A stretch of DNA of 64,000 bases, taken from NCBI RefSeq assembly GCF_002025255.2, contig NZ_CP054587.1:2604001-2668000 (forward strand), written 5' to 3'. Both the position numbers and the translations under genes were made by a program. Shown one piece after another: positions 8,056 to 16,221 of this stretch. The DNA comes from Halolamina sp. CBA1230 (GTDB lineage Archaea; Halobacteriota; Halobacteria; Halobacteriales; Haloferacaceae). A model generated the notes under the pieces. That model was not told the DNA's origin and ran no database searches. It worked only from the letters and a program-made list of their open reading frames with translations. The first letter of the stretch is position 1. Each line of letters starts with the position of its first letter.

Positions 8056-8535
8056 ATGCAGCGTTCCCTCGAACGCGACGACGAGACGAGAGCCGGGACC
8101 GAGGCGTCGAGCGACGGCGGCCGGCTCTCGGGCGTCCGTTCCCGCGTCGGTCGCGTGTTCTCGATCCGCGGGTTCCTGCTCGCGCTCGGCGTCGTCGTCG
8201 CGGGCGCCGTCGCCGGCGGCGCGATCGGCGGGATCGTCCCGTTCATGGGGACGATCGGCCGGGTCGTCGGCGTGTTCGCGGCGACGTTCCTCCTCGGCCT
8301 CGTTCGCTCCCACCGACAGTACCTCGAAGTCGGCATCGCGGGCGCGGCGGTAGCGGCACTGCTCGCGGTGACGCAGGTGTTCAGCGGCGTGTTCCTCCCG
8401 ATCGGCGTCGAGTGGCTCCAGCAGTACGGGCTGGCGCTGGGTGCGATCGGGGCGGGGAGTGGTGCGGTGGCGTCGCTGCTGGGGTACTACTTCGGCCGGG
8501 ATCTCCGCGATGGGTTGACGACGTCGATCGAGTGA
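8056..8535 (+). CDS. Haloarchaeal membrane protein with four predicted helices (DUF456-like, tentative)
   Basis: A 159-residue protein with a charged N-terminal tail of about 35 residues and four hydrophobic segments (about 36-56, 63-79, 85-104 and 119-142), several rich in glycine and alanine. The layout recalls DUF456-type proteins, but I would not insist on the family. Alternative in-frame starts exist upstream (ATG 8029, ATG 7933), and I chose MQRSLERDD because upstream residues look non-coding. The 3' end faces a hairpin-rich repeat element (8613-8939) and, beyond it, the convergent regulator gene. Confidence 0.6.
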   Translation: MQRSLERDDETRAGTEASSDGGRLSGVRSRVGRVFSIRGFLLALGVVVAGAVAGGAIGGIVPFMGTIGRVVGVFAATFLLGLVRSHRQYLEVGIAGAAVAALLAVTQVFSGVFLPIGVEWLQQYGLALGAIGAGSGAVASLLGYYFGRDLRDGLTTSIE

Positions 8536-8612
8536 CGGTTCGGGTCGTTGTCGGTTTTTGTTGGGAGTGCGGTGGCTAGTGCGGTGTCTGTTTATTTCTG
8601 AGTGATACTCAC

Positions 8613-8939
8613 AGCGACACCGCCTCGATGCATGTCCACTTGTAACCGCACCGCCCCGCACAGTCCACAGACCTCCCCAGCCGACTCAGTCGCTCACGTC
8701 CGTTCGCTCCCTCGTCCCTCGCGCGCTCGTTCGCGCACGGAGGCGCGAACGTCGCACGCCACCGCGGTTGCGGTGCGGTGGCGGTGGACGCCTCGTCGTT
8801 GCGGTGCGGTGGACGCCTCGCCGGCGCCATGTTGGCGCCGGCGGGGGGAGGGGTGGGGAATCCTTCACAGTGCCGGACCTCGTGTCCGGCACGTTGCGGT
8901 CACAAGTGGTCAAGCATCGAGATGCTGTCGCCGTCGCGG
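8613..8939. repeat. Hairpin element copy A (complete, with terminal inverted repeats)
   Basis: The intergenic stretch 8536-9034 lies between convergent genes and contains no gene. Its core is bounded by inverted 17-bp ends, GTCCACTTGTAACCGCA (8634-8650) and TGCGGTCACAAGTGGTC (8895-8911), flanked by TCGATGCAT/ATCGAGATGC blocks. Inside are a 9-bp perfect hairpin (8870-8878 with 8884-8892, loop CTCGT), a 10-bp perfect hairpin (8820-8829 with 8833-8842, loop TGT) and a shared CCTCCCCAGCCGACTC block. It is inverted relative to copy B. No transposase or reading frame is supported. Confidence 0.85.
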
Positions 8940-9034
8940 TAGCAGTCGACAGAACATTCACCGAACGGCAAACACACCAACAGAAACCCACCAGCAATCG
9001 CTCGACAGAATCAACGAACGCGATTCAACAACCC

Positions 9035-9697
9035 CTACGCCAGCTCCCACTCGCCCGCTTCGTCGACTTCGCGCAACAACCCCCGCTCGGTCAGCTGCTC
9101 CAGTGCGTCCTCGACCGCGCCGGCGTCGGCGTCGATCTCCTCGGTGATCGCCTGGAGCGACCCGTCGGTGGTGACGACCGCCGACAGCACCGCGGCGTAG
9201 AACCGCGAGTCGGCCTCCGCGCCGATGTGGCCGTTGAGGCGGTCGAGCACCTCGTTCAGCCGGCCGTCGACCCAGCGTTGGGCCAGCGAGAGCTCGCGTT
9301 CGAGGCTTTGGAGTCGGTCGAACTCCTTTGCCAGCCCGTCCAGCCCGTCGCCCTCGGGCTGGTCGTCGATGTCGATCTCCAGATGCGTGCAGCGCCCGGC
9401 CATGTCGAGACCGCGACTCGCCGGGTAGGCGCTCTTGGCGCCGAAGCTGTGCGGCGAGACGCTGACCTCCAGCCGGACCGCGCGGGCGATGTGGAAGTAC
9501 TTCCGCCGCTGGTCGTCGGTGTGGCTCTCGACCAGCCCGGCCTCCTCCAGCTTCCGCAGGTGGTCGATCACCGCCTTCGGGCTCACACCGAGGTACTCGC
9601 TGATCTCCGTGACGTAACAGGACTTGTGCGAGAGCAGCCGCAGGATACGCCGGCGGTTCTCGTTACCCAAAAGGTTCAGCAGTACCGCCGAGTCCAT
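9035..9697 (-). CDS. ArsR-family winged helix-turn-helix transcriptional regulator
   Basis: A 220-residue DNA-binding protein. Residues 1-70 form an ArsR-type winged helix (LLNLLGNENRRRILRLLS, then VTEISEYLGVSPKAVIDHLRKLEEAGLV and a wing with RKYFHIA). The C-terminal half contains a probable coiled coil (about 120-165) and a second small helical domain ending in LTERGLLREVDEAGEW, which itself looks like a degenerate winged helix. No metal-binding cysteine cluster is obvious. The ATG at 9697 sits directly before the conserved MDSAVLLNLLGNENRR opening. The target genes are unknown; the nearest same-strand gene upstream ends at 9829. Confidence 0.82.
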   Translation of the reverse strand: MDSAVLLNLLGNENRRRILRLLSHKSCYVTEISEYLGVSPKAVIDHLRKLEEAGLVESHTDDQRRKYFHIARAVRLEVSVSPHSFGAKSAYPASRGLDMAGRCTHLEIDIDDQPEGDGLDGLAKEFDRLQSLERELSLAQRWVDGRLNEVLDRLNGHIGAEADSRFYAAVLSAVVTTDGSLQAITEEIDADAGAVEDALEQLTERGLLREVDEAGEWELA

Positions 9698-9828
9698 AGA
9701 CGCGCTTGGCGGCAGGGAGCAAAAAGGCTGTCTCACTCGTCGACTCGACTGTCGACCGGGAAAACGGTGGCCGGCGGCGGGTCAGCCACCGTCCGGCGCG
9801 GACTCCGGGCGGACGCGAGACCGACCGG

Positions 9829-12099
9829 CTACCCGTCCAGCTCCGCCGCGATCGCCGCGTCGATGCGTGGCTGGATCCGCTCGGCTCGTCGAGTCACGAA
9901 CGCCCGCAGTTCCCTGGGCAGCCCCTCGTTCCCGTCCCGCTCCGCGAACGCCGCGAGCCGCGAGTCGAGATCCTCGAGCCGACTGTCGGCATCCTCCTCT
10001 CGCCCGTCGCGGGCGGCCGCCCGGGCGGCGACGGCGACCAGCAGCGCGGCGTCGACTGCTCGTACCACGCCGGCGACACCCCGTCCGGGGTTGCCGTTTC
10101 CGCCACCCTCGTCGTCACCGTCGTCGCTCTCCTCGTCGTCGAGTAGCCCCCCGACTGCGTCGCCGACGTCGTCGACCAGATCGCCGGCGTTCTCGTGGGC
10201 GGTCGCGACGGCGTCGTCGACGGTGTCCGCGTCGATGTTCCGCCCCGTGGGAACGTCGTCGACGGCGTCAGCGCCGTCGTCCCGGAACGCACGCACCTGC
10301 AGATGGGTTTCCACCAGATACCGGAGCAGGAACTCGATCAGCGCGAGCTTCCCCGTCTCGATCCCCGAGAGCTCGACCGTCTCGTCGTCGGCGTTCGGGT
10401 TGACCCTGATCGCCCCCTGCTCCCCCGACTCGTCGCGGATCTCGGCGGTGTAGGCGCCGTCGCGGTGGGCGTAGATGCCGAACCCCTCCTCCCCCGGGGG
10501 CCGGCCGTCGTACACCGGGCCGGCGAAGTCGTCGTCGAGCGACACCGACGCGAGCGTCGTCCCCTCGGCGGTTTCTCCGCGGATCTTCACGGCGTCCTCG
10601 TTCGCGCTCATCGGGATCGCCCCCTCGACGCCGGCACGGGTCGTGCCGCCCTCGTGGGTCAGGCGCTCGCCGTAGGGTGCCATCCCCGCGCCGTTGACAG
10701 TGAGTCGGTGGTCGCCCTCCCCCGGGTTCTCGACGGCGACGACGCCCGAGAACGAGGGAACCGCTTCCGGATCGCTCTCCAGTAGCGCGACCGTCTCGAT
10801 CGAAGGGGTAACCAGCGCGACGCCGTTGCTCCCCGGCGCGTCGTCGGCGCCGGTCGTCTCCCGGACGGCGCCCAGGATCCGGCTCACGTCGCCCCCGCTC
10901 TCGATCGGCTCGTATCGGTCCGCCATCGCCGCGCGGTGCTGGGGGTCGCTGATGTCGGTCTCGGGGTTGGTGAACCGTGGCTGCCCCCACGGCACGCCGA
11001 CGGTGGTGATGTGGCCCGAGACGGCGTCCTCGACGAACTCGGGGACGGTGAAGCTGAAACTCAGCTGTGGACCGGTGAACGCGTCGATGTGTTGGATCTC
11101 CTCCACGTCCGCGAGTTCGTAGCGCGCGTCGATCTCGGCGTTCGCCTCGGCGCGAACGTCCGGGACGAACGCCACGTCCCCCTCGCGTTTCGGGATGTCG
11201 TCGGGCGGGCTCGCGAGTTCGTCGAACGTGTCGACGGTGAGTTCCGCCGGGATCAGGTCCGCCGGGCGGACGTTCGGCAGTCGTTCGTGGTCCGGGAGCG
11301 GGTCGCCGTCGTACTCCGGGACGGCGTAGGGGAGCACCAGCCCCTCGTCCCGGGGGAGCCCGTACGCGAGCGGGAGCGACGCCTCGCCGGTGATCACCTC
11401 CACGGGGTCGTTGCTGATGTCCGCGGCGAGACCGTCGACCGGGGTGCGCTGGAACGTCGTCGGCCGGGCGTTCACCCCGAGCGTGCTGGAGTGGGAGCCG
11501 ACCTCGCTGATGATCGACGCCCGCGCCACGTCCGGGTCGAGATGCTCGTTGTTCGGCACCTTCCGGGAGTGCGCCGAGGCGACGAACAGCACCGGCTCGC
11601 CCGTGGTCGCTGTCGGCGACCCTCCGCCGTCGGTCCCGGTTCCCTCCGCGGAGCGGTCGACGAACACGTGTAACACCTCCCAGTCGTGCCAGTGGAAGTT
11701 GGTCGTGAACTGGTCGAACGCCGAGTAGATCCAGAACTGCACGCAGGACAGCGGCGAGTCCGGGTAGTCCACCGCGTGGTAGAACACCGTCGGATGGGGG
11801 TAGTCGTTCTCGCGGGCGTCGGCGCTGTACCCGTCGAGCGCGTCGAACCCGTCGACGACAGTTTCGCCGTCCTGCTCGCTCTCGTACTCGCGTGGGTCCG
11901 TGGCGGGCCACTGCTCGCGGGCGCCGTAGTACAGCGTCGGCGCGTGGGCCTCTGCCAGCCGTCGGGACTCCTCGTCGCCGAGCGATTCGGTTTCGGCTGG
12001 CGGGCCGCCGGTGAACAGGTACGCGCCGCCGGCCGTCGCCACACCACCGCCGGCGAGCAACGAGAGGAGGCGACGTCTGCCGAGGCTGTCGAGGTCCAC
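9829..12099 (-). CDS. Large Tat-exported protein with a Vps62/DUF946-like N-terminal region (tentative)
   Basis: A 756-residue protein starting at GTG 12099. The N-terminus has a Tat-like signal (GRRRLLSLLAGGG followed by an alanine/glycine-rich hydrophobic stretch), so it is probably exported folded. The region after the signal has an APTLYYGAREQWPAT opening, an FHWHDWEVLHVFVD motif and SAHSRKVPNNEH. This arrangement recalls Vps62/DUF946 proteins, whose function is not known to me. A central beta-rich region follows, then an acidic linker (EESDDGDDEGGG) and a helical C-terminus. The frame stays open far upstream antisense to gpmI, but nothing there resembles this protein. A TATA-like ACATACCCC lies about 30 bp before the start. 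Confidence 0.65.
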   Translation of the reverse strand: MDLDSLGRRRLLSLLAGGGVATAGGAYLFTGGPPAETESLGDEESRRLAEAHAPTLYYGAREQWPATDPREYESEQDGETVVDGFDALDGYSADARENDYPHPTVFYHAVDYPDSPLSCVQFWIYSAFDQFTTNFHWHDWEVLHVFVDRSAEGTGTDGGGSPTATTGEPVLFVASAHSRKVPNNEHLDPDVARASIISEVGSHSSTLGVNARPTTFQRTPVDGLAADISNDPVEVITGEASLPLAYGLPRDEGLVLPYAVPEYDGDPLPDHERLPNVRPADLIPAELTVDTFDELASPPDDIPKREGDVAFVPDVRAEANAEIDARYELADVEEIQHIDAFTGPQLSFSFTVPEFVEDAVSGHITTVGVPWGQPRFTNPETDISDPQHRAAMADRYEPIESGGDVSRILGAVRETTGADDAPGSNGVALVTPSIETVALLESDPEAVPSFSGVVAVENPGEGDHRLTVNGAGMAPYGERLTHEGGTTRAGVEGAIPMSANEDAVKIRGETAEGTTLASVSLDDDFAGPVYDGRPPGEEGFGIYAHRDGAYTAEIRDESGEQGAIRVNPNADDETVELSGIETGKLALIEFLLRYLVETHLQVRAFRDDGADAVDDVPTGRNIDADTVDDAVATAHENAGDLVDDVGDAVGGLLDDEESDDGDDEGGGNGNPGRGVAGVVRAVDAALLVAVAARAAARDGREEDADSRLEDLDSRLAAFAERDGNEGLPRELRAFVTRRAERIQPRIDAAIAAELDG

Positions 12100-12156
12100 G
12101 GTCGTTGGGCGCGATTCACCGCGGAGGGGTATGTGTCTTTGGCTGCCACCGAAGGC

Positions 12157-12166
12157 GTGATACACC
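12157..12166 (+). promoter_or_regulatory. TATA-like element for gpmI
   Basis: GTGATACACC lies 21-30 bp before the gpmI ATG, in the position expected for a leaderless haloarchaeal transcript. Confidence 0.4.
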
Positions 12167-12186
12167 GCCCTCCCCACCTCTCTCGC

Positions 12187-13716
12187 ATGGACGCAGCACT
12201 CGTGGTGCTCGACGGCTGGGGGCTTGCCCCCGACGATCAAGCCGGTCAGGACGCCGTCGGCGCGTCCGCGACGCCGAACTTCGATGCGCTCCGCGAGGCG
12301 GGCGCGTTCGGAGCGATGATCGCCCACGGCCGCCGGGTCGGCCTCCCCGAGGGACAGATGGGCAACAGCGAAGTCGGCCACACCCACCTCGGCGCGGGCC
12401 GGGTGGTCAAACAGCCCTACACCCGGATCAACGACGCCATCGACGACGGCGAACTGGGTGAGATCGACGCGATCACCGACGCGTTCGCCCACGCCGCCGA
12501 GAACGACGGCCGCGTCCACTTCGCGGGCCTCGTCAGCGACGGCGGCGTCCACTCGGATCAGGCCCACCTCCACGCGCTGATCGAACTCGCGGCCGAACGC
12601 GGCGTCGACGCCGTCACCCACGCGTTCACCGACGGGCGGGACACGCCGCCCGAGAGCGGCGTCGAGTTCCTCGGCGACCTCCAAGAGGTGATCGATGAGC
12701 ACGGAACTGGCCACGTCGCCACCGTCACGGGGCGGTACTACGCGATGGACCGCGACCACAACTGGGAGCGCACCAGGGAGACGTACGACGCCATCGTAAA
12801 TCGTGAGGCACGATACGAAACCGACTCCGCGGTGGCCGCGGTCGCGGAGAGCTACGAGCGCGGCGACACCGACGAGTTCGTCGAACCGACGCTTATCGCG
12901 GGCGGTCCAGCACTGGAAGACGGCGACTCGGTGATCTCGTTCAACTTCCGGGCCGACCGCACCCGGCAGCTCTGTCGCCTCCTCGGCGGCGTGAACACCG
13001 ACGGCTGGCCGTTCGACCTCGACCGCCCCGATATCCGGCTGACGACGATGACCCGCTACGAGGAGACGTACCCGTTCCCGGTCGCGTTCCCACCCAACGA
13101 CCCCGACGAGACGCTGGGGGAGCTGTGGGCCGACGCGGGGATGGCCCAGCTGCGGGTCGCCGAGAGCGAGAAGGAGCCCCACGTCACCTACTTCTTCAAC
13201 GGCGGCCGGGAGTCGCCGTTCCCGGGGGAGACGCGCCGGATCGTCGCCTCGCCGGACGTGGCAACGTACGACCTCCAGCCCGAGATGTCGGCGCCGGAGG
13301 TGACCGACGCCGCCGTCGCGGCGATCGCGGACGACGAGCCTCACCCGGACGCGCTCGTCCTCAACTACGCGAACCCGGACATGGTGGGCCACACCGGTGA
13401 CTTCGACGCCGCCGTGGAAGCGGTGGAGGCGGTTGACCGCGAACTCGGCCGCCTCGCGGAGACCCTCGCCGACGCGGGCGCACACCTGCTCGTGACCGCC
13501 GACCACGGCAACGCAGACGACATGGGAACACCCGAATCCCCCCACACCGCCCACACGTTCAACCCCGTCCCGGTGATCTACGTTTCGCCCGACGGCGACG
13601 CTGATGGGCGGACGATCCGCGACGGTGGCTCGCTGCCCGACGTGGCGCCGACGATCCTCTCGCTGCTGGGAATGGAGCAGCCCGACGTGATGACCGGCGA
13701 GTCGCTGTTCGAGTAG
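12187..13716 (+). CDS. gpmI: 2,3-bisphosphoglycerate-independent phosphoglycerate mutase
   Basis: This enzyme interconverts 3- and 2-phosphoglycerate in glycolysis and gluconeogenesis. The 509-residue, two-domain form belongs to the alkaline phosphatase superfamily. VVLDGWGL near the N-terminus supplies a metal-binding aspartate, MGNSEVGH at about 58-65 contains the phosphoserine nucleophile, and TADHGNADDM and PHTAHT near the C-terminus supply the remaining metal ligands. The length is normal for the bacterial-type enzyme, and ATG 12187 is the canonical start. It diverges from the Tat-exported protein gene. An AT-rich island begins about 8 bp after the stop codon. Confidence 0.96.
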   Translation: MDAALVVLDGWGLAPDDQAGQDAVGASATPNFDALREAGAFGAMIAHGRRVGLPEGQMGNSEVGHTHLGAGRVVKQPYTRINDAIDDGELGEIDAITDAFAHAAENDGRVHFAGLVSDGGVHSDQAHLHALIELAAERGVDAVTHAFTDGRDTPPESGVEFLGDLQEVIDEHGTGHVATVTGRYYAMDRDHNWERTRETYDAIVNREARYETDSAVAAVAESYERGDTDEFVEPTLIAGGPALEDGDSVISFNFRADRTRQLCRLLGGVNTDGWPFDLDRPDIRLTTMTRYEETYPFPVAFPPNDPDETLGELWADAGMAQLRVAESEKEPHVTYFFNGGRESPFPGETRRIVASPDVATYDLQPEMSAPEVTDAAVAAIADDEPHPDALVLNYANPDMVGHTGDFDAAVEAVEAVDRELGRLAETLADAGAHLLVTADHGNADDMGTPESPHTAHTFNPVPVIYVSPDGDADGRTIRDGGSLPDVAPTILSLLGMEQPDVMTGESLFE

Positions 13717-13724
13717 GGTCCAGC

Positions 13725-14318
13725 GGCGCTGTTGAAGTCCTCTTGGTCAGACACGGACTGCGATGAAACAGCCGGTAAGTGGGGTTGCCTATTTATCAGA
13801 GAGTTAGGCCGTTGAAGCCCCTAATTCGGTCTACATAGCACATTAAAACGGGAAATCCCCCTACGAAAGGTACATATGAATTAAAGCGGACGTTGTACTA
13901 TGCCCTCCAAGCGTGACCTTCTTGGTGATGATACTCCATTTGACGGATTAGACTGGTCCGAGTTTCGGTGGAATCGAATCTTGGCTTTCTTTGGAGGTGT
14001 CAGTACTCTCGTTTTTTACCTCTGGATAGACCTATATCAGTACCTGCCTGACTGGGTTGCCGCTATTCTCGTGTCCATTCCTGTTGGGTTACTCTATTTC
14101 GGCGTTACTGAACAATCTTGGCAGACATCCATAAAAATATCAATAGGTGCTGGAGTTGGGATTGCGCTTTCCACCCATCTGGATTCTATTGGGATACACC
14201 TTTTCCAATAATACGATATAGATTACATCGATAGTCTGTATTGACCGCTCAGAGTGATCGGTCTGTACTTTGCGAGTCGGGCACTACACCTATTAGCTGG
14301 TGAGGTTTCAACAAAGCC
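13725..14318. mobile_element. AT-rich island with IS-like inverted ends (possible IS remnant or MITE)
   Basis: The sequence between the gpmI and TVP38 stop codons is visibly richer in A and T than its surroundings. Its left end, GGCGCTGTTGAAGTCCTC at 13725-13742, resembles the inverted right end at 14302-14318, which reads GGCTTTGTTGAAACCTC on the minus strand. A third related block, GGCCGTTGAAGCCCCTA, starts at 13807. Such TGTTGAA termini recall insertion sequences, but no transposase and no exact target duplication are visible. The island carries one small membrane protein gene. Confidence 0.4.
13900..14211 (+). CDS. Small membrane protein of foreign-looking composition
   Basis: A 103-residue protein with ATG 13900. 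Residues 1-24 are charged and hydrophilic. Membrane segments are likely at about 27-46 and 50-68, and a weaker one at about 76-92. No family is recognised. Codon use is unlike every neighbour: many A/T third positions and codons such as ATA and TTA, which points to horizontal acquisition. A TATA-like ATTAAAGCGG lies about 20-30 bp upstream, so it may be expressed. It could be cargo of the surrounding IS-like island. Confidence 0.6.
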   Translation: MPSKRDLLGDDTPFDGLDWSEFRWNRILAFFGGVSTLVFYLWIDLYQYLPDWVAAILVSIPVGLLYFGVTEQSWQTSIKISIGAGVGIALSTHLDSIGIHLFQ

Positions 14319-14321
14319 GGT

Positions 14322-14966
14322 TCAGCCGAGTTCGTTCGGCCGATCTCGGAAGTGGCGGTATGCCGGCCCGGCCAGCAGGAGCACGGCCGCGACGCCGGCC
14401 GCGAGGATCAGCTGTGGGTCGATCACGGCGCCCAGCCCCTCTCGGAGCACGCGCTCGATCGACTGTCCGGCGACGATGCCCGCGACGGCCCACGGGAGTT
14501 CGCCGATCGCTGTGCCCACGACGAACGCCCGCAGGGGGACGCCCGAGAGGCCGACGCCGACCGAGACGACGTCCGAGGGTGCCGGGAGTAGGCGACTGAC
14601 GATCACGCTCCGCAGGTCGCCGGTCGCGTCGACGGCTCTCGCGCCCGCGATCGCGAACCGCCCGCCGTCGGCTGAGCGTCGGGCGAGCAGGAACGGCGGC
14701 ACGCTGGTGAGCGCGATCAGCGCCAGCGCGACCGGGAGCCCGCGCAGCCCCCAGCCGTAGCCGACGACGACCGCGATCAGCGTGGTCGGCCAGGCGAGCA
14801 GCGGGCGGATCAGCGCCAGCGCGACCAGCGCGGCGCCGAACCGCAACGGGTCCGCCGCCAGCCAGTCCAGCCGCGAGAGCAGCCACCGCGGCGAGGTGAG
14901 CGCGGCGCCGAGGCCGACGGCGAGGAGGACCGCGACCCCTATCGCCGCGCGAGTACGTCGCTGCAC
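14322..14966 (-). CDS. TVP38/TMEM64 (DedA-like, VTT domain) membrane protein
   Basis: A 214-residue multi-pass protein of the SNARE-associated/VTT family, members of which are implicated in lipid scrambling or membrane homeostasis. The sequence has LAWPTTLIAVVVGYGWG, followed by a SRLLPAPSDVVSVGVGLSGVPLRAFVVGTAIG region, which matches the VTT core. GTG 14966 is chosen because GGAGG lies 6 bp upstream and the first membrane helix follows at once; the open frame further upstream is not membrane-like. It diverges from the ArsA-type ATPase at 15056. Confidence 0.82.
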   Translation of the reverse strand: MQRRTRAAIGVAVLLAVGLGAALTSPRWLLSRLDWLAADPLRFGAALVALALIRPLLAWPTTLIAVVVGYGWGLRGLPVALALIALTSVPPFLLARRSADGGRFAIAGARAVDATGDLRSVIVSRLLPAPSDVVSVGVGLSGVPLRAFVVGTAIGELPWAVAGIVAGQSIERVLREGLGAVIDPQLILAAGVAAVLLLAGPAYRHFRDRPNELG

Positions 14967-15055
14967 AGTCGTCCTCCAGGGTCGAGGGCGATGGGGCTTG
15001 TGGTCGGCGTCCCCGGACCGAGAGACACACAAGTCCTCGCCGTCCAGACCCGGCA

Positions 15056-16168
15056 ATGAGCGAGATCGACGTGGAGCCGGTCGACTCCGTCGAGGACGAG
15101 GAGTCAGTCGACGTGGAGTCGTCCGGCCACGACGCCCCGGAGACGATCGACGTCGAGACTGCCCTCCCCGAGAGCGTGGACGCGCCGGAGTACGTCCTCT
15201 ACGGCGGCAAAGGCGGCGTCGGCAAGACCACCTGCGCGGCGGCGACGGCGCTAGCCTCCGCCGCGGCCGGGACGAAGACGCTCGTGGTTTCGACCGACCC
15301 CGCGCATTCGCTGTCGGACACGCTGGACGTCGACATCCCGGCCCAGCCCAGCCGACTCCGCGAGGACGTGCCGCTGTGGGGCGTCGAGATCGATCCCGAC
15401 GCCGCGATGGAGGAGGGGTTTTTCGCCGCCCAGCAGGAGGAGGGGCCGGTCGGCGACATCGCGGGGATGCTCGGCGAGGGCGCGGGGATGGAGTCCCTGC
15501 TCGGGGGCACGATGCCCGGCGCCGACGAGGCCGCGGCGATGCAGAAGCTGATCGAGCACATGGACGATCCGCGGTTCGACCGCGTCGTCGTCGACACGGC
15601 GCCGACGGGCCACACGCTGCGCCTGCTCCAGCTGCCGGAGATGCTCGACACGATGGTCGGCCGGATGATGAAGCTCCGCCAGCAGTTCTCGGGGATGATG
15701 GACGGCATCAAGGGGATGTTCGGCGGCGGCGAGGGCGACGACGCGGCGGGCCGCGAGGACCTCGACGAACTCAAGGAGCGCATCGAGCGCCTGCGCACGC
15801 TGCTCCGGGACCCCGAGCGCACGGATTTCCGGGTCGTGATGGTGCCCGAGACGATGAGCGTCACCGAGTCCGAACGGCTCGTAAACAGGCTTGACGAGTT
15901 CGACATCCCCGTGAGCACGCTCGTCGTCAACCGCGTGATGGAGGACCCCGCCGACGTGGCGGATCTGGACGATATCGCCGACGACTGGATCGTTACGCCG
16001 AGCCTGGAGGACTGTGAGTTCTGCCAGCGACGATGGAACGTGCAGCAGGACGCGCTGGGCCGGGCGAGCGACCTGTACCGCGGGCGGGACGTGAAGCGCG
16101 TGCCGCTGCTGGCCGACGACGTGCGCGGTGAGGCGGCGTTGCGGGTCGTTGCGGCGTGTCTGGACTGA
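15056..16168 (+). CDS. ArsA/Get3/TRC40-family ATPase
   Basis: A 370-residue deviant-Walker ATPase. In archaea and eukaryotes this family targets tail-anchored membrane proteins (Get3); in bacteria it drives arsenite export (ArsA). An acidic N-terminal tail of about 45 residues precedes the P-loop GKGGVGKTT at 51-59. Other motifs are STDPAHSLSDTLD (switch I/A-loop), VVDTAPTGHTLRLLQLPE and, near the C-terminus, a CxxC pair (DCEFCQRRW), as in Get3 zinc-binding dimers. A methionine/glycine-rich segment (QFSGMMDGIKGMFGGG) lies where Get3 binds hydrophobic helices. With no arsenic genes nearby, a Get3-like role is more likely. Confidence 0.9.
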   Translation: MSEIDVEPVDSVEDEESVDVESSGHDAPETIDVETALPESVDAPEYVLYGGKGGVGKTTCAAATALASAAAGTKTLVVSTDPAHSLSDTLDVDIPAQPSRLREDVPLWGVEIDPDAAMEEGFFAAQQEEGPVGDIAGMLGEGAGMESLLGGTMPGADEAAAMQKLIEHMDDPRFDRVVVDTAPTGHTLRLLQLPEMLDTMVGRMMKLRQQFSGMMDGIKGMFGGGEGDDAAGREDLDELKERIERLRTLLRDPERTDFRVVMVPETMSVTESERLVNRLDEFDIPVSTLVVNRVMEDPADVADLDDIADDWIVTPSLEDCEFCQRRWNVQQDALGRASDLYRGRDVKRVPLLADDVRGEAALRVVAACLD

Positions 16169-16221
16169 TTCGTTGGTGAGTGTGGTTTCTGGCTTTTCTG
16201 TGACTGGGTAGCCGACTGCTA

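Noticed and set aside
8613-8939. tRNA or other standard RNA gene in the hairpin elements
   Set aside because: No cloverleaf, T-loop or CCA-proximal pattern is visible, and the conserved pentaloop and terminal repeats do not fit any RNA class I know.
9829-13554. A single minus-strand frame of more than 1200 codons
   Set aside because: Only the part below 12099 reads like a protein with a signal peptide. The rest is antisense to the well-supported gpmI gene and is a GC-rich shadow frame.
13725-14318. Complete insertion sequence
   Set aside because: No transposase frame is present and no exact target-site duplication could be seen, so only a remnant or MITE-like status is proposed.
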